Below, piece after piece: positions 16,929-25,910 of a stretch of 64,000 bases of DNA (position 1 is the first letter of the stretch; each line of letters starts with the position of its first letter). The stretch is from contig JABXII010000027.1 of assembly GCA_013373175.1 (NCBI GenBank), positions 1-64,000 on the forward strand, given 5' to 3'. The translations under genes were made by a program, and so were the position numbers. A model generated the notes under the pieces. That model did not search any database and was not told the origin of the DNA. It worked only from the letters and a program-made list of their open reading frames with translations. The stretch is from Campylobacteraceae bacterium. GTDB taxonomy: Bacteria; Campylobacterota; Campylobacteria; Campylobacterales; Arcobacteraceae.

Positions 16929-17891
16929 TTACAGACCAACGATTGATCTAATTTTCTCCATTTTAGCACTTGCAATTTTTCTTGCTTTGCTCGCTCCAAA
17001 TTCTAAAATCTCTTTTACTTCTTTTGGATTATTTATTAAGTGTTCTCTTCTCTCTTGGTATGGGGCAAAATGCTCATTAATCTTGTCTAATAAAGTTAAT
17101 TTAAAATGTCCATAACCTTCACCAGGAGTTGCATATCTTTGTTGTAAATCTTTTAGTTCTTCATCGTTCATAAATAGTTCACAAAGTTTGTAGATATTGC
17201 AGTTCTCCCACTCTTTTGGTTCATCAAGCTCTTTTGAATCAGTTACGATTGACATAACTTGTTTCTTAACACCTTTTTTTGTTCCAAACATATCAATTGT
17301 ATTTCCATATGATTTAGACATTTTAGCACCATCAGTTCCAGGAACTGTTGCTACTACTTCATCTACTTTTGCTTCTGGCATTACAAGTATATCTGTGTTG
17401 TAGTGATGATTAAAACTATTTGCAATATCTCTTGTCATCTCAACATGTTGAATTTGGTCTTTTCCAACAGGAACAATATTTGAATCAAAAATTAAAATAT
17501 CAGCAGCCATTAAAACAGGATATGAAAACAGTCCATGATTAGCATTTATACCTTTTGCTACTTTGTCTTTATATGAATGAGCTCTTTCAAGAAGTCCCAT
17601 AGAAGTATGATTTGATAATATCCAGTATAATTCAAGTACCTCTTTTACATCATGTTGCACCCAAAAAGTTGATTTTTCAGGATCCATTCCTAATGCTAAA
17701 AAGTTTACAGCAGCTTCAAAAATATTCTTTTCTAAAAGCTCTTTTTCCTTAACAGTTGTTAAAGCATGATATGAAGCTAAAAATGCAAAAAGTTCACCAT
17801 CATTTTGTGACTCTACCATTTTTTTAATCATACCAAAATAGTTACCTATGTGTATGGTACCTGATGGTTGAATTCCAGATAATATTCTCAA
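16929..17891 (-). CDS. trpS: Tryptophan--tRNA ligase
   Basis: TrpRS charges tRNA-Trp. The 320-residue class I synthetase has normal length, with the HIGH-type signature PSGTIHIGNYFG (about 8-19) and the KMSKS loop GAKMSKSYGN (about 192-201). The start is TTG at 17891, with GGAAG 7 bases upstream. The GGDEF gene follows directly, an unusual operon partner. The 65-base gap upstream to the TAXI gene holds no strong signal that I can see. Confidence 0.96.
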   Translation of the reverse strand: MRILSGIQPSGTIHIGNYFGMIKKMVESQNDGELFAFLASYHALTTVKEKELLEKNIFEAAVNFLALGMDPEKSTFWVQHDVKEVLELYWILSNHTSMGLLERAHSYKDKVAKGINANHGLFSYPVLMAADILIFDSNIVPVGKDQIQHVEMTRDIANSFNHHYNTDILVMPEAKVDEVVATVPGTDGAKMSKSYGNTIDMFGTKKGVKKQVMSIVTDSKELDEPKEWENCNIYKLCELFMNDEELKDLQQRYATPGEGYGHFKLTLLDKINEHFAPYQERREHLINNPKEVKEILEFGASKARKIASAKMEKIRSIVGL

Positions 17892-17956
17892 TTTATACTT
17901 CCTTAAATTTTTTTAAAAACGCATTATATCTAAAGTAAATATAATAGCTTTTTAAA

Positions 17957-19234
17957 CTAAGAAGAAAGCTTTTTTTCTATTTTATTCTCTATTAAATCAA
18001 GATGTAGTTGCAAATTGTAATATTCACCCATAAAAGAAAGTGGAACTTTTGTCTCTTTTTGTATTTCTTGTTTTAATTTATTAATAGTTACTAGTTCTTT
18101 TTCTAACTCTTCTTTAGATAAATCATCAATTTCATTATCTAAATCTTTTACTTCCCCATACCATCTATATATTTTTGAACGCATTGTCCACGTATATAAT
18201 GGAAAGAAACCTTTAAATAAGGGGAATAGTAAAGTAAGTAAAGGAATAATAAATAGTTTTAATCTATCTATATTTGAAGCTATCCAATAAGGGAATATTT
18301 TTTCTAACCAAGTATCCCCATACTCAAAATATCTTTGTGCTTCTTCATGTATTTCTAGTTTCATATTTAAATCATTTGGAAATTGTTCTGCTTTTGCAAA
18401 TAAATCTTTTTTACTATGAACTTCTTTTATTTTCTTTAAAACAAGTCTTATTAACTCTTCTGAAAAACCATCTTTTACTGCTAAAGTTGCAGTAGTAGAT
18501 AAAAGATTTATATCTTCATCTGGTAAGTTTTTATATAAATCTAAAGTTCCTTCATAAAGGTTTAATGCCTCTAGAAATGGATATTTTCTACTATAAGCTT
18601 TTGCTCTTTTAAAACTTAGTACATTTATATCTGGGTTAGAAAGTAATTCTTCTATAGTTTCTGATTTATGAGTTGAAACAACAAACATTGCATCAATATT
18701 TCCTTTTATTAACTCTTCTTTTGCTGTTTTATCATCATAATTAAATATGGTTGAATTTGTGTTGCCTATGCCATTATCTTTTAATATCTTGGAGGTTAAA
18801 TCTTTAGTACCACTACCTTCTTCTCCTATTGATATTTTTTTAGAAATAAGTTGAATAACATAATTTATAGGAAACCCTTCATTTCTATAAAAAACCCATA
18901 AAGGTTCATAATAAATAGAAGCTAGTGATTTTATACCTTCTTCATTTTCTTTGGTTGTTCCATTTTGTAAAAAAGCTATATCAGCTTTGTTTTCTTTTAG
19001 AAGTTTTATATTTTCAATAGAACCAGCAGAGGTTAAAAGATTTACTTTTACATTCTCTTTTTCTAATAATTTTTTGTAAAGTAGGGCTGTTTTGTAGTAA
19101 TTGCCAGTTATAGCACCTGATGCAATTGTTATCTCTTTTTTAGGAGCTGGCTTTATAAATTTTGAGGTTACATAAAAAGAGGCAATAATTAGTAAAAGAA
19201 TGGGGATTGATATTGTAAAGAATTTATATTTCAT
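17957..19234 (-). CDS. Membrane-anchored TAXI-family solute-binding protein
   Basis: The product has 425 residues. An N-terminal membrane helix (about 7-27) acts as signal or anchor. The TAXI/TRAP binding domain spans about 33-305 (ITIASGAITGNYYKTALLYKKLLE, ISIGEEGSGTKDLTSKILKDNGIG, EELIKGNIDAMFVVST). Then comes a second membrane region at about 325-350 and a cytoplasmic coiled-coil tail. Soluble TAXI proteins serve TRAP transporters, but no TRAP permease gene is adjacent and the C-terminal anchor is unusual. It may be a sensor or an anchored scavenger. It is a single gene. Confidence 0.85.
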   Translation of the reverse strand: MKYKFFTISIPILLLIIASFYVTSKFIKPAPKKEITIASGAITGNYYKTALLYKKLLEKENVKVNLLTSAGSIENIKLLKENKADIAFLQNGTTKENEEGIKSLASIYYEPLWVFYRNEGFPINYVIQLISKKISIGEEGSGTKDLTSKILKDNGIGNTNSTIFNYDDKTAKEELIKGNIDAMFVVSTHKSETIEELLSNPDINVLSFKRAKAYSRKYPFLEALNLYEGTLDLYKNLPDEDINLLSTTATLAVKDGFSEELIRLVLKKIKEVHSKKDLFAKAEQFPNDLNMKLEIHEEAQRYFEYGDTWLEKIFPYWIASNIDRLKLFIIPLLTLLFPLFKGFFPLYTWTMRSKIYRWYGEVKDLDNEIDDLSKEELEKELVTINKLKQEIQKETKVPLSFMGEYYNLQLHLDLIENKIEKKLSS

Positions 19235-19282
19235 TTGTATTTCTCTTTGTTATTTTTACATTATTATAACTTAGAAATACAA

Positions 19283-19312
19283 AAATAAAAAGAGGGTATC
19301 CTCTTTTTATTT
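19283..19312 (-). terminator. Terminator of the siderophore-import operon
   Basis: AAATAAAAAGAGG and CCTCTTTTTATTT form a perfect 13-bp stem with a 4-base loop, one base after the end of the mntP-like gene. On the minus strand the 3' arm is T-rich and continues into TTG. This is strong terminator structure for the operon running from 25805 or 27998 down to 19314. Confidence 0.85.
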
Positions 19313-19313
19313 T

Positions 19314-19865
19314 TTATATGAATAGATTTTGAAGAAGGATTTTAAAACCAATGATAATAAGAATAACTCCACCTAATATTTCAGCTTTACTTTCATATTT
19401 TGCTCCACCTTTTGCACCAATGTAAACTCCGATGATACTAAAAATAAAAGTAGTAATACCTATAATTGTTAGGGATAAATATACATTTAAATTAAATAGG
19501 TGCAAAGAAAAACCTGCTGCCATTGCATCAATACTTGTAGCAATTGCAAGGGTTAATAATATTTTGTGAGAAACTTTTGTTATCTCTTCTTCAACTGGTT
19601 CCAAAAAGGCTTCATAAATCATCTTCCCACCAATTATTAGTAGAAGAATAAAGGCAATCCAAAAATCATATCCACCTATGATATCTTGTAAACCAACACC
19701 TCCTGCATATCCAATAAAGGGCATTAAAGCTTGGAAAACACCAAAATAAAGTGCAGCAATAATTGCAAGACTTTTTATTTTTTCTTTATTTTTTATTCCT
19801 AAACCAATAGAGACTGCAAATGCATCCATACTAAGTGCAATTGCTAATATAATAACTTCTAACAT
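19314..19865 (-). CDS. mntP: Manganese efflux pump MntP-like
   Basis: MntP exports Mn(II). The product has 183 residues with six hydrophobic helices and the two family motifs containing conserved aspartates: LAIALSMDAFAVSIGLG (about 7-23) and LLTLAIATSIDAMAAGFSL (about 104-122). It overlaps the upstream MFS gene by 7 bases, so it belongs to the siderophore-import operon, where a Mn pump may balance metal ratios when iron is scarce. A terminator follows. Confidence 0.92.
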   Translation of the reverse strand: MLEVIILAIALSMDAFAVSIGLGIKNKEKIKSLAIIAALYFGVFQALMPFIGYAGGVGLQDIIGGYDFWIAFILLLIIGGKMIYEAFLEPVEEEITKVSHKILLTLAIATSIDAMAAGFSLHLFNLNVYLSLTIIGITTFIFSIIGVYIGAKGGAKYESKAEILGGVILIIIGFKILLQNLFI

Positions 19866-21037
19866 TTAATAGTTTCTCCTCTTTTATAAGAAAGTGAAAT
19901 TATAGTTAAAAATAAAAAAGTAATTGCTGAAAACAAAAATGGTATTTCAGGAGCTATTTCATAAAGCATAGTACTTAATAATGGACCTACAATTATTCCT
20001 AAGCCTTGAGCTGCTGAAACTGTTCCTGCTGCAACTCCTTGCTCATGTTCTTGTACACTATTAGCAGTAATTGCTAAAAATGCAGGCATAAGCATACCTA
20101 ATCCAACAGTTCCTATACTAAATGCAATAGTAAGTTGAAACTGATTTGTAATGATGCTAATTAAGAAATAACCAAAAGTACAAAGAATTGAACCAATTGT
20201 TAACCAAGTATGAGAGGATATATTTTTTAATTTAGAAACTACAATTTGTGTAAATATAAAAACAACACCAATGATTGCTAAAATATATCCTGTACTTTTT
20301 GCTGTTTCAATTTGCGTTAAATGAAACTTGTCTAGTATAAAAAAACCAAGACAAACTTGTGAAGTTACAATACTATACATAGTAAAAAATGATGTAATCA
20401 TAGGTAATCTTAGTCTTTTATCTAAAAAATGAATGGGTTTTTGTTTAGTTTTTTCTCTTTTTTTACTTGGTTCTAAACTAAAATATATAATACCAACTGC
20501 AACTAAAGGTAAAACAGCTGCAAAATATAAAGGTGTTGTTAATCCATATATAGCAAGTGCTCCACCAACCATTGGTCCTAATACCATACCAATTCCATTT
20601 GCAGCTCCTAAACTTGCCATATAAGAAGTTCTTTTTTTAGGTTCAACTTTATCTGCAATAAAAGCATTTGAGACAGGAGGAATAGCAGAATAAAATACTC
20701 CAATCATTACTCTTGCAAAAACTAATGCACTAAGTGAGATAATAATTGTAGGAGGCGTTATCATTGCATAGTTTACAAAAACTGCTAAAAATAAGTATGA
20801 AAGAAAAAAGCCAAATATTGTAAAAACTAAAATATTTTTTCTTCCATAATAATCACTTTTTTTACCCCAAAATCTTGAGAGTAATACCCACGCAACTCCT
20901 GCAAGTGCAACCATAAGACCAGCATGCCACTCTTGTAAATTTAACCTTCTAATTATAGGTCCTACAACAGCTAAAAAAGCCATCATAGAAGAAACACATA
21001 AAATATTAACTGCCATTAAAGGCTTGATTTCTTTCAT
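19859..21037 (-). CDS. MFS transporter in siderophore operon (possible exporter)
   Basis: This 392-residue major facilitator protein has about 12 helices. Motif A is visible as LLSRFWGKKSDYYGRKNIL (about 51-69), and a family motif C-like stretch occurs in GAANGIGMVLGPMVGGAL. It resembles drug/siderophore H+ antiporters of the DHA1 type (EntS/TetA-like). Its place between another MFS gene (32-base overlap upstream) and mntP suggests a role in siderophore recycling or export. The direction of transport cannot be proven from sequence. Confidence 0.82.
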   Translation of the reverse strand: MKEIKPLMAVNILCVSSMMAFLAVVGPIIRRLNLQEWHAGLMVALAGVAWVLLSRFWGKKSDYYGRKNILVFTIFGFFLSYLFLAVFVNYAMITPPTIIISLSALVFARVMIGVFYSAIPPVSNAFIADKVEPKKRTSYMASLGAANGIGMVLGPMVGGALAIYGLTTPLYFAAVLPLVAVGIIYFSLEPSKKREKTKQKPIHFLDKRLRLPMITSFFTMYSIVTSQVCLGFFILDKFHLTQIETAKSTGYILAIIGVVFIFTQIVVSKLKNISSHTWLTIGSILCTFGYFLISIITNQFQLTIAFSIGTVGLGMLMPAFLAITANSVQEHEQGVAAGTVSAAQGLGIIVGPLLSTMLYEIAPEIPFLFSAITFLFLTIISLSYKRGETIKC

Positions 21038-22244
21038 TTTTATTCCTTTTTATAATAAATTCAATTTTTGTTGAAAAATAGATTGATATTAAGCCTATAA
21101 AGGCACAAATTATAATTATCTTTTCGTAACCTAAAATACCAGATAAGGAAACGGACATTGAACTAAAGAAAATTCCAGAGAACATGTAAATACTATGTTG
21201 TATTGCAAATTGTGAAGCAGGGGATTTATTTGAAGATAAATCCATCATTAATGTTGTCATTAAAACTTGTGAAGGAGTATAGAATAAGAAAACAAATCCT
21301 ATTATTAGCATTACTGCAAGTTCATTTTCATGATGTTCAAAAATTAATAAAAGCATTAAAATACCTACAATTTGTCCTAATGCAGCAATTATTAGAATAT
21401 TTTTTTTACCAAATTTGCTTATTAAAAAAGAAGCAGCAAAAGAGGCTATAAAACCTATTCCATATCCTACTATATGAACAGAAAAGCCTATTTTGTCTAA
21501 ACTCCAATTTAAATCTACAAGAAGAGGTGTAATCATTCCAAAAGCTGAAGAGATAGTTGCTGGATAAAGTAGAAGTAAAATAAACCATAGTTTTTTCTTT
21601 TTTGTTTTCCAAAAAGTAAGATATTGTTTATAATCTATTTTTTCAATAAAGTTTGAATGCTTCATTTTTGGTTCATTGTAGATAAATATTTGAAGAAGTG
21701 AAATTGACGTAAAAATAGCCATTACAAACAAAGTATCTTGCCAGCCAACTTTTGAATAAAGAATTAAACCAAAACCTCCTCCAAAAATCATACCAACAAG
21801 TCCGCCTGCAGCTTTTAATCCATTTATTAAAGAACGTTGTCTTTTAAAAGTTACTTTAAATGCAAAGGCATCTAAGGCAATATTTTGTGAAGCTGCAAAA
21901 AAAGCAAAAAACATTGATAGATATATTATTAAAGCAAGATTGTCTTCTATATTTAATAGGGCAATAATACAAAGGGTAATAACCATCAAAGATTGGAAAA
22001 TAAGAATCCAAGCTCTATAATGTCCCATTTTCTTAAAATATATTTTATCAATAAATGGTGCCCATAAAAATCTAAATACCCAAAATAGACCTAACATATA
22101 AATAAATCCAAGGTTTTCTAAAGGAACACCATTTTGTCTTAAAATACCAATAAAAGCTTCTATAAAAAAGCCTAAACCTAAAAATTGAGTTGTATAAAGA
22201 CTAAATAGCAATATTATGGTAGTAAAAGTTAATTTTTTTTTCAT
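21006..22244 (-). CDS. MFS transporter, RhtX/FptX/YbtX-like siderophore permease
   Basis: This is a 412-residue 12-helix protein. The AmpG/RhtX-type start (FLGLGFFIEAFIGILRQNGVPLENLGFIYML) and its position beside a TonB receptor and IrtAB-like transporters suggest a single-polypeptide siderophore importer like RhtX or FptX, or a YbtX-like accessory. It overlaps the upstream ABC gene by 4 bases and the next MFS gene by 32 bases, so all are in one transcript. The assignment within the MFS is tentative. Confidence 0.8.
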   Translation of the reverse strand: MKKKLTFTTIILLFSLYTTQFLGLGFFIEAFIGILRQNGVPLENLGFIYMLGLFWVFRFLWAPFIDKIYFKKMGHYRAWILIFQSLMVITLCIIALLNIEDNLALIIYLSMFFAFFAASQNIALDAFAFKVTFKRQRSLINGLKAAGGLVGMIFGGGFGLILYSKVGWQDTLFVMAIFTSISLLQIFIYNEPKMKHSNFIEKIDYKQYLTFWKTKKKKLWFILLLLYPATISSAFGMITPLLVDLNWSLDKIGFSVHIVGYGIGFIASFAASFLISKFGKKNILIIAALGQIVGILMLLLIFEHHENELAVMLIIGFVFLFYTPSQVLMTTLMMDLSSNKSPASQFAIQHSIYMFSGIFFSSMSVSLSGILGYEKIIIICAFIGLISIYFSTKIEFIIKRNKNERNQAFNGS

Positions 22245-24019
22245 ACTGTACTACTTTTTACATCCCATTTTTTAACTCTTTGTTGTGCTTGAAACATAGA
22301 ATAATATTTGTCTTTTTTATTAATTAATTCTTGGTGTGAACCATGTTCTTTTATAGCACCATTTTCTACTACTATAATATTATCTGCATGTGCAACAGTA
22401 GAAAGCCTGTGGGCTATTACAATTACAGTTTTATCTTTAATTAATTCATCTAAGGCATTTTGAACAGCTACTTCACTTTGTGTATCAAGTGCTGAGGTAG
22501 GTTCATCAAGTATTACGATTGGTGCATCTTTTAAAATTGCTCTTGCAATTGAAATACGTTGTCGTTCTCCTCCACTTAAACTGCCACCAATCTCTCCTAC
22601 TTTTGTTTCATATCCATAAGGTAGTCTTGAAACAAACTCATGACAAAATGCAGCTTTTGATGCAGCTAATACTTCTTCATCACTAGCCTTTGGTCTTCCC
22701 ATACGTATATTATTTAAGATAGTATCATCAAATAAGTAAACATCTTGAAATACCACAGAGATATAGTGCATCAAAGTAGTTTGTTTCATACTTCTAATAT
22801 CTACGCCACCAATTTTTACCATTCCATTTTGTGGATCATCATATCTCATAATAAGTTTTGTAATTGTTGTTTTCCCACTTCCTGATGGCCCAACTATTGC
22901 TGTAAGTGATTTATCTTGTATTTGAAGGTTTACTCCTTTTAAAGCACTCTTTTTATTTCCTTCATATGCAAAATCTACATTTTCAAACTCAATATCAAAT
23001 TTTTCGGGTTTTTGTTTTGGTTCTTTTATAAAAAACTCTTTTATATCTAAAAGTTTTTGAATCTGTTTGAAAGAAGCTTCCATGATATCTAATACCCCTG
23101 CAACAGCTAAAAAGTTTGCTAAAGGTTCAGATAATCTTCCTAAAATAATAAGTAAGGCAATTAAAGCTCCTATGTTAAAATCTGCTTTTGTAATTAATAA
23201 TGTTCCTAAAACTAGTACAAATAAAAAGATAAATTCAATTAAAGTATTCATTATAATCATAGGAATAGTTGAGGCAAAAACACTTTTTTTCTGTACTTCT
23301 CTTAAGTTAATAATAGATTTTTGTAGATTTTTTGCATTTTCACCTACTTGGTTTACTGCTCTTAAAATAGGTAAGCCTTGAATATATTCAACTGTATTAG
23401 CTTCAAGTTCTGAATGTGCTTTAATCCCTTCTGTTTTATCCCATCTTGTTTTTTTTCTACTCCAATAATAAATAGGAACTGCAAAAGGAAGCGCAATAAG
23501 AAGTGCAATTGCCATACTAGGGTCTATAAAAAATGTTGCAATAATTATCACAAGAGGTACAACAAGAACTTCAAAAAACATTCCTGAAACTATTCCCATA
23601 TGAAGAATTGATTCATCTACATTTTGTGCTAAGATAGAGTTTAATTCTCCTGTTCTATATTTATATAGACTTTGTAAAGGCATAGTTTTTATTTTTTCAC
23701 CAAGTTTAACTCTAAGATCATGGGTTATTTGCACAATATCTTTTGAATATTGAAATCCTGATGCTAACCATCTAAAAAAGAAAGAGATTAGACTAAGTAT
23801 ACAAATTGCTCCAAACCAAAAAAGAGTCTTTTGTATATTAAATTCTGTAGTAAAAATATTACTTAATAAAGGAAAAAATAAAGCAAAGGCTAAACCTTGA
23901 AAGATATAAGCAAAAATAAAATATAAAAAACTTCTATTTACTAACTTTGCATTTTTCCCTGCTATATTTAAAGTTGTTTTGTATGACTCTTTAAATGAAG
24001 ATATTTTTTCATTATTCAT
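22241..24019 (-). CDS. ABC half-transporter, siderophore import type (IrtB/YbtQ-like)
   Basis: This 592-residue fused membrane-plus-ATPase subunit has six helices in about 25-310. The nucleotide-binding domain shows Walker A GPSGSGKTT (about 374-382), signature LSGGERQR, Walker [13 protein letters not shown] and switch His in VIVIAHRLSTV. It has the exporter fold, but family members IrtA/B and YbtP/Q import ferric siderophores across the inner membrane. It overlaps its partner by 8 bases and the MFS gene by 4 bases. The two half-transporters should form a heterodimer. Confidence 0.9.
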   Translation of the reverse strand: MNNEKISSFKESYKTTLNIAGKNAKLVNRSFLYFIFAYIFQGLAFALFFPLLSNIFTTEFNIQKTLFWFGAICILSLISFFFRWLASGFQYSKDIVQITHDLRVKLGEKIKTMPLQSLYKYRTGELNSILAQNVDESILHMGIVSGMFFEVLVVPLVIIIATFFIDPSMAIALLIALPFAVPIYYWSRKKTRWDKTEGIKAHSELEANTVEYIQGLPILRAVNQVGENAKNLQKSIINLREVQKKSVFASTIPMIIMNTLIEFIFLFVLVLGTLLITKADFNIGALIALLIILGRLSEPLANFLAVAGVLDIMEASFKQIQKLLDIKEFFIKEPKQKPEKFDIEFENVDFAYEGNKKSALKGVNLQIQDKSLTAIVGPSGSGKTTITKLIMRYDDPQNGMVKIGGVDIRSMKQTTLMHYISVVFQDVYLFDDTILNNIRMGRPKASDEEVLAASKAAFCHEFVSRLPYGYETKVGEIGGSLSGGERQRISIARAILKDAPIVILDEPTSALDTQSEVAVQNALDELIKDKTVIVIAHRLSTVAHADNIIVVENGAIKEHGSHQELINKKDKYYSMFQAQQRVKKWDVKSSTV

Positions 24020-25805
24020 TTACTTTTCCTTTTTCTAGATTCCATTGACTTGCTTTTTCATAGTTTTCCCATAATTTTTTGTAGATACCTTTATTTTCAA
24101 GTAGTTCTTCGTGTTTGCCTATTTCACTTATCTCTCCTTGACTAAAAACAATTATCTGGTCAGCATTTTTAATAGTTGAAAGACGATGGGCTATCATAAT
24201 TACTGTTTTATTTATAGTTAAATTTGCTAATGCTTTTACTATCTCTTCTTCATTTTCAGGGTCTGCAAAAGCAGTTGCTTCATCAAGTACCACAATAGGA
24301 GTATCTCTTAAGATTGCTCGGGCTATTGTTATTCTTTGTTTTTGACCTCCTGAAAGATTAGCTCCTCTATCTCCTGCTTTTGTTTCATAAGCATTTGGAA
24401 GGCTTTCTATAAAATCATGTATTTGGGCTGCCTTTGCTGCTTTTATAATTTCTTCTTTACTTGCATTTTGATTTGCAATTTTAATATTGTTATAAATTGT
24501 GTCTTGAAAAAGAAAAGTATCTTGAAATACAAATGAGACTGTATTCATTAAAACATTAGGTTCGATATTTTTAATATTAACTCCTCCAATACAAATCTCT
24601 CCTTTACTCACATCCCAAAATCTAGGAATAAGTTTTGCAATGGTACTTTTACCTGCACCGCTTGGTCCTACTAAAGCTGTAACACTTTTACTAGGTATTT
24701 TAAAATTTATGTTCTTTAAAGCGTAGTTTACTTCTCCATTGTCATATTTGAAAAATACATCTTTGAATTGTAATTCAAAACTAGTAGGTATTTCTGCATT
24801 TTTTGAAATAGGTAAAGTTGGAACATCTAGTACTTCTTGAATCTTTAAAGCTGAAGCTTGAGATTTTTTTATAAAGTTTTGAAGCCACATGATAGGCATC
24901 ATTGCATCTGCCATCCCTGTACTTAAAAAAAGCGCAGCAATTAAAGCAAAAAGCTCTAACGAACCACTATTTAAAAGTAAGATACCTGTGAATAAAACTG
25001 TTAAAAGTGTTGGAAGAGGACTTAATATTATCATTCCAAGTTTTGCAGGAATAGCACTTATTTTCATCCAATTATTTAAATTTTCTTTATAAGCATGAAG
25101 TGCACTATTATATCTTTTGAAAGAGCTTGTTCCATCATCGAAAGTTCTTACTACAGGCATAGCTTGTGCAAATTCAATCACTGCTTTATTTATATCACTT
25201 TGGCTTTGGTCGTATTTGTCTCTTAACTCTTTTGAATCTCGCATCGCATAAGCCATGGCAAGCCAACCAAGAAGTAAAATAGAAATACTAGCAAGTGCTA
25301 ATCTATAATCTATGATAAAAAGTATTATTAAAGTGGTAATTGGAGCAAGAATACTTTTTGCAATCATAGGAATACTATCTGCTACAAAACTATGTAGATT
25401 TTTTACATCATTTTGAATAACTTTTTTTAGCGTTCCAGAACCATTTGAGATAATATAACCTAAGGGAACTTCTGCTAAATGTTGCGTTAATTTTGTACGT
25501 AAAACTTGTTCTAATCTAAATGCCCCTAAGTGGGAAACTACAAAGGCATAAAATCTTGATAAAAAAGCAATAGTTGTCATAATTGCTAATAAAATAATTG
25601 TATTTATTAGGTCAAGTTTTATATTAAAAATTTTTAAAGGTGTGTCTTGCATAATATTTGTTAAAGTAAGAGATAAAATTAAAAGTGAAGCAATTAAAGA
25701 TAAGCTACCAATTGCTGATAAAAACATAGCTAAGCGTATCTCAAGCATCACAGGTTTCATAATGGCCCAAAGACCATGTTTTTTATTTGTTTGTTTATTC
25801 ATCAT
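24012..25805 (-). CDS. ABC half-transporter, siderophore import type (IrtA/YbtP-like)
   Basis: This 597-residue partner of the preceding protein has a membrane domain at about 20-310 and a nucleotide-binding domain with Walker A GPSGAGKST, signature LSGGQKQR, Walker B IVVLDEATAFAD and H-loop VIMIAHRLSTI. The Walker-B region reads TAFADPENE, which is typical of the IrtA/YbtP group rather than TSALD of drug exporters. Two adjacent ATGs begin the gene; the second (25802) has better spacing from GGAATC. The receptor gene lies 105 bases upstream, with a dyad in between. Confidence 0.9.
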   Translation of the reverse strand: MMNKQTNKKHGLWAIMKPVMLEIRLAMFLSAIGSLSLIASLLILSLTLTNIMQDTPLKIFNIKLDLINTIILLAIMTTIAFLSRFYAFVVSHLGAFRLEQVLRTKLTQHLAEVPLGYIISNGSGTLKKVIQNDVKNLHSFVADSIPMIAKSILAPITTLIILFIIDYRLALASISILLLGWLAMAYAMRDSKELRDKYDQSQSDINKAVIEFAQAMPVVRTFDDGTSSFKRYNSALHAYKENLNNWMKISAIPAKLGMIILSPLPTLLTVLFTGILLLNSGSLELFALIAALFLSTGMADAMMPIMWLQNFIKKSQASALKIQEVLDVPTLPISKNAEIPTSFELQFKDVFFKYDNGEVNYALKNINFKIPSKSVTALVGPSGAGKSTIAKLIPRFWDVSKGEICIGGVNIKNIEPNVLMNTVSFVFQDTFLFQDTIYNNIKIANQNASKEEIIKAAKAAQIHDFIESLPNAYETKAGDRGANLSGGQKQRITIARAILRDTPIVVLDEATAFADPENEEEIVKALANLTINKTVIMIAHRLSTIKNADQIIVFSQGEISEIGKHEELLENKGIYKKLWENYEKASQWNLEKGKVNE

Positions 25806-25845
25806 TGATTCCTAAGTACTGAGTGAAATTTATTGTAAATTATAT

Positions 25846-25872
25846 AGATATTGATAAGAACTATCAATATCT
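25846..25872. promoter_or_regulatory. Extended dyad with Fur-box match between receptor and ABC genes
   Basis: AGATATTGATA (25846-25856) and TATCAATATCT (25862-25872) form a perfect 11-bp inverted repeat. The inner 15 bases (25852-25866) match the 7-1-7 Fur pattern TGATAAT-N-ATTATCA except at two positions. It lies about 40 bases before the ABC gene start, so it could be an operator for an internal promoter. As RNA it could also act as a partial terminator or stabilising hairpin after the receptor gene. Confidence 0.5.
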
Positions 25873-25910
25873 AATATATTCTTTAAGGATTATTTTTTAT
25901 TTAAAAAGGA

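Noticed and set aside
19314-25805. Multidrug export operon
   Set aside because: The ABC pair has an exporter fold, but the linkage to a TonB receptor, an AraC regulator and a Fur-like box, and the IrtA-like Walker B end, favour siderophore import.
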